Shown in pieces: positions 1-8,303 of a stretch of 64,000 nt of DNA. Every line of letters starts with the position of its first letter. Position 1 is the first letter of the stretch. The position numbers and the translations under genes are program-made. The stretch comes from Avena insularis (Eukaryota; Streptophyta; Magnoliopsida; Poales; Poaceae). Below the pieces are notes generated by a model. That model was not told the DNA's origin and did no database searches. It saw nothing but the letters and a program-made list of their open reading frames with translations. The stretch covers positions 240,028,292 to 240,092,291 of the forward strand of contig CM042687.1 in NCBI GenBank assembly GCA_023614405.1, written 5' to 3'.

Positions 1-221
1 AGTTAAACCTTTTTCTGTTTGGTCCATTCTAGTTTTCTAAACTATGTGTTCCATCTTAAACGATCTAAGACGATTACCACAAGTTCAGAATCTATGAGCG
101 CTTCAGAGTAGTTATCTATTGGAAATCCATCTAAAATAGGTGCAAGTTTGATTACGAAGATAGGCTTGAAAATTTTATTTCATAGAAAATTAGAGTGGAG
201 ATTTCGTGCACATGGGCACGA
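1..221. other. Unassigned flank, left of element A
   Basis: AT-rich sequence with no convincing ORF. Its last five bases, cacga (217-221), are repeated directly after element A at 15936-15940. This stretch was therefore contiguous with 15941 onward before A inserted. I could not assign it to any repeat family. Confidence 0.6.
217..221. repeat. Target-site duplication of A, left copy (cacga)
   Basis: The five bases cacga lie directly before the TG of the 5' LTR. The same five bases follow the CA of the 3' LTR at 15936-15940, which proves that both ends belong to one insertion. Confidence 0.92.
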
Positions 222-345
222 TGAAAGAACATTTTATAATCCCTAGTGTTTTGTGTGTCAGATAACAATATCAAGGATTATTTAATGTGTGTTGAAGTGT
301 TGCAGCTCTCTTTGAGAAAAAGGGAAAAGGATTCTGCCTTTGGGG

Positions 346-616
346 GGCGGATAATCCGCCCCCACCAGGGGCGGATAATCCGCCCCTCCCTCTTCCCAAG
401 CAGGCGCAAGCCCCAGAAGGGGGGAGGAGTTTTGGCCGGATAGCCCCAGAGAGGGGGCGGAGTGTTGGCCGGACTTTCCGGTCTGGCCGGATAATCCGCC
501 CCCCCCCCAAGATCTTCACCAAGTTTCGCAGGCGCCAGCCCCAGAGAGGGGGCGGAGTTTCCCCCGGAGAATCCGTCCTTGGGACGGAGTTTTTCCGGGG
601 GGGCGGATAATCCGCC
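346..616. repeat. Palindrome cluster in the 5' LTR of A
   Basis: Copies of GGCGGATAATCCGCC lie at 346-360, 370-384 and 602-616. A GCCGGATAATCCGCC variant lies at 486-500, with decayed relatives between them (for example GGCCGGATAGCCCC and CCCCGGAGAATCCG). Each copy is a 7-bp inverted repeat around one central base. All lie upstream of the TATA-like box, where enhancer or silencer sites would be expected. Sireviruses are known to carry repeated palindromes in their LTRs; the exact sequence here is not one I recall. Confidence 0.85.
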
Positions 617-652
617 CCCAAAGTTGTGCAACGGCTAGATATGGGGAGGGGG

Positions 653-659
653 TATTTAA
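653..659 (+). promoter_or_regulatory. TATA-like box in the 5' LTR of A
   Basis: GGGTATTTAAG follows a purine-rich run and precedes a pyrimidine-rich leader (TTCCCCCTCCT). The same motif occurs in the 3' LTR at 15224-15230. Position and context fit an LTR core promoter. The motif is weak, so the call is tentative. Confidence 0.45.
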
Positions 660-1368
660 GTCAGCCTTCCCCCTCCTGCCAGAACTCTTGATTCATTCGA
701 AAAAGTTGAGATCTGATCTGCAACCTTCATCCAAGAGAGCTCCACCTAGATCCACCCAAAGGCCCTGTCCCTTGGGGAATCGAAGGAGGAGAACTCGATC
801 TTCATCATCAATAATCAAGCGCTTCATCTCCTCTCCATTCATTTGGAGAACCCCCGATCTAGTATTTCTTGCAAATACCTAGATCCTTGTTTTTGTTTAT
901 ATTGATAAACCTTGTTCTTGTGGAAGCTTGTTGTCATCTCGGGAGCCCCCAATTCGGTTGTGGGTGTGTGCCCCGATAGTGTTGTAAAAGGCACTGGTTC
1001 CCGCCTCGAAGGGATCCAATAGTGGAGAAGGAGGATCAGGCCTCTCGTGGCGAGATCCATCGGAGAATAGGGTGAGGCCTATTGTGGCGTGGTGGTCTTA
1101 GAACCGCCCACCCCTCCAACGCAGATGTACTTCCATTAACAAGGAAGGAACTGCGGTAAAACAAATCCCTGTGTCTCCGCGTGCTCCACTACGGTTTCCT
1201 CGCTCCTCTCTTTTCGTTCTTAGTAGTTAGGGTTGCATATAGGGAAATTCTCGTAGTTGCATATCTAGAGAATTTACGTTGTGTCCAGCCTAAAATTGAA
1301 AAAGTATTAAAAATTGTTTAGCACCTATTCACCCCCCCCCTCTAGGTGCCCATACGATCCATTTCAAT

Positions 1369-1380
1369 TGGTATCAGAGC
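1369..1380 (+). other. Primer-binding site of A (initiator Met tRNA)
   Basis: TGGTATCAGAGC lies two bases after the LTR end. This is the usual plant LTR-retrotransposon site complementary to the 3' end of initiator methionine tRNA, which primes minus-strand cDNA. Confidence 0.92.
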
Positions 1381-1418
1381 CTAGGCTCTTATTTCGGGCT
1401 TAACCGCCTAAGAGAAGT

Positions 1419-3838
1419 ATGGGTTCCAAGGTAGATGGTAGTGATGCTCCGGAGGTAGTCACCATGAACGATCTCAAGACGTTGGAAACAAACTTGGTGA
1501 GTTCAATGGAGGCTAAGATGGAAGAGATGCGTCAATTGATAATGCGTCTCTCCACATCCGCAGCATGACCTCCATCTAACTCTGAGGATACCACTCCGCA
1601 ATCCAAGGAAACGGGTAAAACTGTTTCTAAAGATAACGAAGTGGTTGGTGATGATACTAGCAAGAGATCCTCCTCGAAAAAGGATAGCGGTAAGGATGGA
1701 TACAATGAGGTTTCTCATGTGCATTCTCCTGATCCACCTATCCCTCACCCACATATACATAATAGGGGTGATCCACCCAAACTTTCTGCATCTACTTTTT
1801 CTCAATGGAAATTTTTGATGAAGTCTCATGTGTGCAGTTCCTCCATTGAGTTGTGGAAAATCATAGAAAATGGTCTTCATGTTGGAAACCCCAAAAATCT
1901 CACAAGAAGATAAATTGTTGATAGCCAACTCAACGCTACAGCTCTACACATGATACAGCTTGGTGTGGGTGACAAAGACATGCCACACATTCAGCATCTT
2001 AGCACAACTAAAGAAGCTTGGGATGCCCTCACCGAGCTCTTCATCGGAAATGAAAGTATGAGAAGGAATAGATATGATGCTTTGAGCAACGAAGCTGAAG
2101 GATTCTATATGCTGGATGGAGAAGACCACGAGGACATGTATAGGAGGCTCAAGGCAATAGCTACAACCTTTAGAAACCACGGTGCAGCTCATGTTGATGA
2201 TGCTTGGATCAAGCGCAAGTATGTCAGTGCTCTTATGCCATTTGAGCCCACAGATTTGAAAAGTCTCCAAGGTAGGCATAACTATCACCTCATGTCATCC
2301 AATGAGGTAATGCAAGAAATGGCCGCTTTCAAAGTGGCTGCCAAGAATGCCGAAGATGCTCGTGCTCGAGCTATGGGGATGCAAAAGGGGGTCAACATGG
2401 CCTTGAAGACTAGTGTGATCGATCATGATGAATATGCGGTAGAAGGTCTGGACTGTCCTGAGGATATAAAAAGGATTCATGGACAATACTTGGCTCTTTA
2501 TGCTAGAAACTTCTGGAAAGATCCAGCCAAGGCTAAAGCTGAACTGGAACGCAAGAGTGGAGCATATGGAAGAAAAGAAAATGGTCCCAAGCCGAGAACA
2601 TGTTTCAACTGTGGTGACTGGCTGCACTTAGTAGCTGAGTGTCCATATCAAAGTAGGGAAGATAATGGAGGAAGACTCATTTTCAAGGACAAGTCAAAGG
2701 CTCCATGCAAGAAACAGTTTGTAAAGAAGAATGCTCCTTTCAAGAAGCAACCAAAGATTGTTCTGGTGGCTCAAGAAGAAGCTCTCAAGAGGTGGCTGCT
2801 ATAGCTACCACATCTACATCAACTTCCCTCTTCGACTCTCCGAACGAAAACATCATCAACAAGAATGCTACTTGTCTCATGGCAAGAAGCTCCGAGGTAA
2901 CTTCTTCTAACTCTTCTTTTCCTAAGGCTATGATTGACATGGATAATCCCACTAGTCTTAAGGTTAAAGAAGAGATTATTGCTTTGGATTATTTCTATAC
3001 TAACTTGCAAGGTGAGTACAAAGTTTGTTTTGAAGCTCTTATGGATCAGCTGGCCCAAAGCGAAGCCCTCCTTGAAGAAAAGGGCAGAATTGAAAGGGAG
3101 GATGCAATGGAAATTGCATCCTTAAAAAATGCTCTTGAAGAAGAGGAAGAGGCTCGGGTATCTCTTGAAGAGAGGCTTGAGTCTATTGAAGAGTCACATG
3201 ATGAAATTGTGACTAAACTTGTTAAGGAACATGACAATGCTATCACCAAAGCAAAGAAGTTAAAGAAGGAAAAGATTGACTTTGGGGCTGCTCATGATAG
3301 ACTCTCTGAGGAATTGGAGAAACTTGACAATGCTCACAAGGCATTGAAAAACGAGTTCTATATTCTCAATGAGTCACATGATCATCTTCAAAGTCGATTG
3401 GCTAAATATGATACTCCTAGATCGTCCAACTCAACATATAGTAACAAGGAAAATGCTAGTGTGGAAAAAGAAGTGATCAAGGACATCACTCCCAAGGATA
3501 AAGGTGTGCTTGATGAAGTCCTTGGCAAACAAAGGTCAAATCATGGTAAAGAGGGACTTGGGTATGTCACCAAGTCCAAGAAGAACAAGACCAAGAATGT
3601 GCAATCAAAGATAAGCACCACTGAGAAGAATGTCACAAAAGACAAGACTAACAATATTGGATTTGCAGGGTCTCACAATCTGAATTATGAACTCTTTTGT
3701 GATGACTATGGCGATGTTTATGCTTATTATGTCGGTCCCTTTGATGAATATATTGCTTGGTATATTTGGGTCCCAAAGACCCTTGTTACTAACATGAAAG
3801 TACACATTGAAAAATGGGTACCTAAAACCAAGAAGTAA
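1419..3838 (+). pseudogene. gag: gag of element A (broken)
   Basis: Gag forms the particle that packages element RNA. The likely start is ATG 1419, shortly after the primer-binding site. Reading is in one frame to 2804, with in-frame stops TGA at 1566 and TAA at 1911, then shifts frame between about 2775 and 2795 and runs to TAA 3836-3838. A CCHC zinc knuckle (CFNCGDWLHLVAEC) is encoded at 2601-2642. The C-terminal third (about 3050-3400) is glutamate- and lysine-rich with strong coiled-coil character, which is typical of long Sirevirus gags. The intact frame would be about 800 codons. At least three lesions make it non-functional, although each half is still easily read. Confidence 0.85.
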
Positions 3839-3849
3839 TTTTCTTGCAG
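3839..3849 (+). other. Splice-acceptor-like tract at the gag/pol boundary of A
   Basis: TTTTCTTGCAG follows the gag stop codon directly, and the protease frame lies just downstream in a different frame. The pyrimidine run plus CAG fits a plant 3' splice site. A -1 frameshift before the stop would also reach the pol frame, so splicing is inference only. Confidence 0.35.
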
Positions 3850-4398
3850 GGCTATGCTTCCGGTGGGTCGAAATGGGTGCTGGATAGTGGCTGCACTAGT
3901 CATATGACCGGAAGCAAGGAGATCATCATGGAGATGCGTCCAAATCATGATAATCTCACAGTCTCCTATGGTGATAAGTCTAAATCTCTGGTATTGGGTC
4001 TTGGCAAGGTTGTGGTTGCCCACGATATCTCTCTCGTGGACGTCATGCTTGTTGAGACCCTCGGTTACAACCTTCTTTCTGTTCGTTCCCTTGGCAAGAT
4101 GGGTTTTGCTGTTTTTATCGATGATGATTTGGTGGTACTCTTGTGGAGCAAGTCTCTAAAGGTCTCTTTCGTTGGATACGTCGAAAATGACCTGTATGTG
4201 GTGGACTTCTCGGGGAAAACCACTTCGGGTCCGATGTGTCTATTCGGAAAGGCCGACGTGGGCTGGCAATGGCATCGCCGTTTAGCCCATGTCAACATGA
4301 GAACTTTGCAAAGTCTCCAGAAGGGTGGCCACATCCTTGGACTATAAGACAATGTCTCTTTTGCCAAAGATCGTTTTTGCAGGGCTTGTGTAGAATGA
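3844..4398 (+). pseudogene. pol: pol of A: aspartic protease and GAG-pre-integrase
   Basis: This is the N-terminal part of pol. The protease motif WVLDSGCTSHMTG is encoded at about 3870-3908, with the catalytic Asp in DSG. It is followed by a GAG-pre-integrase region whose WQWHRRLAHVNM is encoded near 4264-4299. The enzyme would cleave the polyprotein inside the particle. Stops in this frame are TAA 4345-4347 and TGA 4396-4398, so translation would end before the integrase. The integrase, RT and RNase H downstream are in the same reading frame, so these are point lesions and not frameshifts. Confidence 0.85.
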
Positions 4399-5355
4399 AA
4401 AATTCATGAATCTCCCCACAAGTGGAAGACTATTGTGTCATCAAAGAGGATCTTGGAATTACTTCATGTGGATTTATTTGGTCCTCCCTCTCATGCAAGT
4501 CTTGGTGGGAAGAAATATTGCTTGGTCATTGTCGATGATTACTCAAGATACACATGGGTCTATTTCTTCAAGCTGAAAAGTGAGACTCAACAAACTGTCA
4601 TTGACTTTGCCAATGAAGTTCAACGTCAAAACAATGTTCCTATCTTGGCAATAAGAAGTGACAACGGCTCCGAATTCAAGAACTACACTTTCAATGAGTT
4701 TCTAAGCGAAGAGGGGATTAGACATCAGTATTCCGCTGCGTACACCCCTCAACAAAATGGTGTAGCCGAGAGGAAGAACCGGACTTTGATGGACATGGCA
4801 AGATCAATGTTGGCTGAATTCAAGTCTCCTTATAATTTTTGGGCTGAAGCCATATCCACTGCTTGTCACTCATCGAACCGGATCTACCTCCGAAAGATTT
4901 TGGCCAAGACTCCATATGAAATACTTACCGGTAACAAGCCCAACATCTCATACTTCAGGGTATTCGGGTGTAAGTGTTTCTTTCTTATTAAAGGTGTCCG
5001 TTTGTCAAAAATTGAGTCCAAGGCTTTAGAAGGTATTTTTGTTGGTTACGGTGCCAAATCCCACACTTATGGAGTCTACAACAAGCTCACTGGGATTGTT
5101 GTAGAATCTTGTAGTGTGGAGTTCGATGAAAATAACGGCTCCTTTGTAGGGCAAGTTGATGTTTGTGATGCAGATGTTGAAATACCCCAAGATGCCATAA
5201 GAAGAATGGGCATGGGATTTTTCCGCCCCATTGAGGAACCCCTTGTGGCGGACCGGGAAGGACAATGCTCCACACATGTGGAGCCCTCATCTACACAAGA
5301 TCAACAAGCTCCTACTGTTGGAGAAAATCCTGCACCAACACCGCAATCTGCTTAA
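4399..5355 (+). pseudogene. pol: pol of A: integrase core
   Basis: This is a DDE integrase of copia type. HVDLFGP carries the first Asp, IRSDNGSEFKN the second, and NGVAERKNRT the Glu. The conserved YFRVFGCKCF and EGIFVGY blocks follow. It would insert the cDNA into the host chromosome, making the 5-bp duplication seen at the element ends. No catalytic residue is visibly lost. The domain is open from after TGA 4396 to TAA 5353, and the residues just before this last stop begin a low-complexity linker. It continues in frame with the RT after further stops at 5467 and 6013. Confidence 0.87.
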
Positions 5356-5396
5356 GATCATCTGTCCCCTGGACAAGTTGGTAGTCCCAGGCTGGA

Positions 5397-5640
5397 CTAT
5401 CCGCCCCCTCCAAGGGGCGGAAAATCCGCCCCTGGCACTCCAACTCGTTCCATAGGATCCGGAGGATAAGTCAACAACTCTGAAGCTCCCAGGCCGGATT
5501 CTCCAGCCCCCGAGGGCGGATTATCCGGCCCTGGGTCTCCAACTCCTGTCAGGCACTCTCAGGAAGAAGGCTCTGGTGCTTCACCTCCCAGGCCGGATAG
5601 TCCGGCCCCTCCAAGGGGTGGATTATCCGTCCCTGAAGAA
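5397..5640 (+). repeat. Palindrome-bearing coding linker between integrase and RT of A
   Basis: The stretch contains GGCGGAAAATCCGCC (5416-5430), GGCGGATTATCCGGC (5515-5529), GGCCGGATAGTCCGGCC (5591-5607) and a decayed copy at 5617-5632. These are variants of the palindrome found in the LTRs of the same element. In the pol frame they encode a Pro/Gly/Ser-rich linker with repeated PRPDSPAP-like words, broken by TAA 5467-5469. The integrase-RT linker is naturally variable in copia elements, so it could tolerate such inserts. Confidence 0.82.
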
Positions 5641-7440
5641 CAAACTCAGCAGCAATCTTCTGGTGTTAACACAGACCAAGATCAAGGGCAAGGCAGTAAT
5701 CAAGACAAGGATAAAAATACTGAATCAACTCCTTCTAGAAACAATAAGGACATTGAGGCTCGTCGCAAGGCTCGTGCTGATCGGAACCTTGAACTAAGGG
5801 GTCACACTCTTGACAAGGTTGTTGGTGATCTACGACGAAGGGTATCCACTAGAAGAGAACTTGCAAGATTCTGTGATCATCAAACTCACATTTCCATGGT
5901 TGAACCAAAGAAGGTTTTTGATGCTCTTGATGACCCCGATTGGGTTGTTGCAATGCATGAAGAATTAAATAACTTCCAACGCAACAAAGTTTTGAAGCTC
6001 GTAGAGAAACCATAGGATTGCCACAATGTTATCGGCACCAAGTGGATCTTCAAGAACAAACAAGATGAAAATGGCATTGTTGTGAGGAATAAAGCACGAC
6101 TCGTGGCTCAAAGATTATCTCAAGTGGAAGGAATTGATTTTGGCGAGACTTATGCTCATGTGGCTCGTCTTGAATCCATCTGTATCCTTCTTTCATATGC
6201 AGCCCATCATAATTTCAAATTACAACAAATGGATGTTAAGAGAGCTTTCCTTAATGGTCCTCTACATGAGTTAGTATACGTTAAGCAGCCCCCGGGGTTT
6301 GAGGACCCCAAATTTCCGAACCATGTCTACAAACTCGATAAGGCGCTCTATGGCCTTAAAAAAGCCCCACGTGCATGGTATGAGCACCTTAAAGAGCTTT
6401 TGCTAGACCGTGGATTCAAAGTTGGGCAAATCGATCCCACCCTTTTTACTAAGAAGGTTAATGGGGAGCTTTTTGTATGCCAACTTTATGTAGATGACAT
6501 TATTTTTGGCTCTACTAACCAAGCTTTTAACGATGAATTTTCAAAGCTTATGACTGACAGGTTTGAGATGTCCATGATGGGTGAGCTGAGGTTCTTTCTT
6601 GGATTTGAGATCAAACAACTTAGAGAGGGAACCTTTATTAATCAAGCTAAGTACATCCAAGACATGCTCAAAAGGTTCAAGATGACGGATCTTAATGGTG
6701 TTGCTACCCCAATGCAAACAAAGTGTCATCTTGAGCTCAATCCCAAGGGTAAAGACGTGGATCAAAAGGTATACCGATCCATGACCGGCTCTCTCCTTTA
6801 CCTTTGCGCATCTAGGCCCGATATCGTGTTAAGTGTAGGAGTGTGTGCAAGGTACCAAGCTGCTCCTAAAGAAATCCATCACTTAGTGGCGGTCAAGCGA
6901 ATCTTCCGATATTTGGTTCATTCCCCAAATTTTGGGTTATGGTATCCCAAGGGTTCAAGTTTCTCTCTATGTGGTTACACTGATTCAGATTGGGCTGGTG
7001 ACAAAGATGATAGGAAATCAACCTCTAGTGCATGTCAATTCTTGGGCAGGTCTCTAGTGTGTTGGTCATCAAAGAAACAGAATTGTATTTCACTCTCAAC
7101 TGCCGAAGCTGAATATGTTGCTGCTGCAAGTGCTTGTACACAATTGTTATGGATGCAAACTTTAAAGGAATATGGTGTCAATTGTGACAAAGTGCCTCTA
7201 TTATGCGACAATGAAAGTGCTATCAAAATTGCTTACAATCCCGTGCAGCATACAAGAACAAAACATATAGAGATTCGTAACCACTTTATTCGGAATCATG
7301 TTGCTCGTGGTGATATTGCCCTATCCTTTGTGAGCACGAAGAACCAACTTGCTGATATTTTCACGAAGCCTCTTGATGAAGCAAGATTTTGTTATTTGAG
7401 GAATGAGCTAAATATCATAGATTCAAGGAGCTTGGCTTGA
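5641..7440 (+). pseudogene. pol: pol of A: reverse transcriptase and RNase H
   Basis: One stop (TAG 6013-6015) interrupts an otherwise open frame. RT blocks include [27 protein letters not shown] and the catalytic YVDD in [11 protein letters not shown]. RNase H follows with [34 protein letters not shown] and [10 protein letters not shown]. Together they copy element RNA into double-stranded cDNA. From 6082 to the TGA at 7438-7440, 452 codons are open with intact catalytic residues, so this is the best-preserved pol segment of A. Element B has a close but more damaged counterpart at 17045-18213 plus 32124-32754. Confidence 0.92.
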
Positions 7441-8303
7441 CTACCCTTGCACACTCACTTGCTCTTATTCATGTATTTGGTTTAGATGCGGGCATAGTCA
7501 TAGGGGGAGTGTGGTCCTAATTTATTGGGCCAACCCTCCCCCCATAATGCCGAAAGCAAGTAAAATCATTTCCCTTAATATCATTTTGTGATATGTGGGT
7601 CATCGATGAGCATTGGTTTTGAACTCAAGATACATCTTCGCGGTGTCATGCCATGCGCTCCAACATGGTGGCTTCTGCCACCGCCCTCTTCCTAGAGAAG
7701 AGTTGGTTTCTCATGGATCTCGTTGGATTTTCTTGCATATATCTTGTTCTTATGGAAAACACACTCAAATTTGGCTTTTGGTTGATTTGATTCTTGCAAA
7801 TTTGGGTGTGTAGTACCATCTCAGTTTGATGCTCTCAACCCAAGACTTTCCCTCCCTCCTTGAACCATCTATTCTTGCACACAAGTCCTCTAAAACACCA
7901 TCGAGGGGTTTGCTAGGTTGCTCAGGCTAAATCTGTATTTTACAGAATTTCAGGAGGGAGGGGACTATCCGCCTTAAGGGGGGGCGGATTATCCGCCCCG
8001 GGAGAAATCGACCCCTTATAGGCTGGGTTAGGGAGGGCAGGCTCAAACAGAGCAGCCAGTCCTCCCCTAACCCTACCTATGCCCCCCAGCCGCCGCCGGA
8101 GCATCCGCTTCTCCCGGAGTCGATTCGACCACCGGATTCTCCGGGCTCTCCCCGAATCTTCTTCACCTTGCCTCCAGGTATCTACTCCTCCGTGATTTTC
8201 CTCCAATGAGTGAGGGTAACTCCCTCATCTCTCTCCTTTTGTATGGGATGCATTTTATTTGGTGGAAATCTCGTTGTAGAAGATCCTTGGTGTTGTTCCT
8301 TAC
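7441..8303 (+). other. Spacer between pol and extra ORF of A
   Basis: A GGGGGAGTGTGGTCC tract at about 7503 resembles the polypurine tract and has a counterpart in B near 32816. GGCGGATTATCCGCC lies at 7983-7997. A GC-rich, proline-coding stretch at 8040-8177 ends in CCTCCAG|GTATCT, which looks like a splice donor. No ORF here is recognisable. The 66-codon ORF at 7613-7813 has no known features. Confidence 0.55.

Larger units (their letters stand above)
222..1366 (+). repeat. 5' LTR of element A
   Basis: This is a 1145-bp LTR with TG...CA ends, followed directly by a primer-binding site. Its first 130 bp and last 740 bp closely match the 3' LTR (10652-10780 and 15196-15935). The part between, about 345-620, differs in length and content and is packed with the GGCGGATAATCCGCC palindrome. 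A TATA-like TATTTAA lies at 653-659. The region downstream of it would be the transcribed leader. Confidence 0.93.

Noticed and set aside
346..616. Regularly repeated palindromes resembling a CRISPR array
   Set aside because: Spacing and repeat sequence vary, the copies lie in a plant LTR, and the same motif occurs elsewhere in the element.
1369..1380. Possible tRNA gene at TGGTATCAGAGC
   Set aside because: Only the primer-binding complement is present; no cloverleaf can be formed. The same holds for 28067, 35167 and 46616.
7613..7813. 66-codon ORF after pol of A
   Set aside because: Lies in the post-pol spacer and has no recognisable motif; the matching region of B shows no such ORF.
8079..8177. 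ATG 8079 as first exon of the extra ORF, spliced at 8177 to 8575
   Set aside because: The reading phase does not match: the ATG frame ends in phase 0 while the downstream frame needs one base from the first exon.
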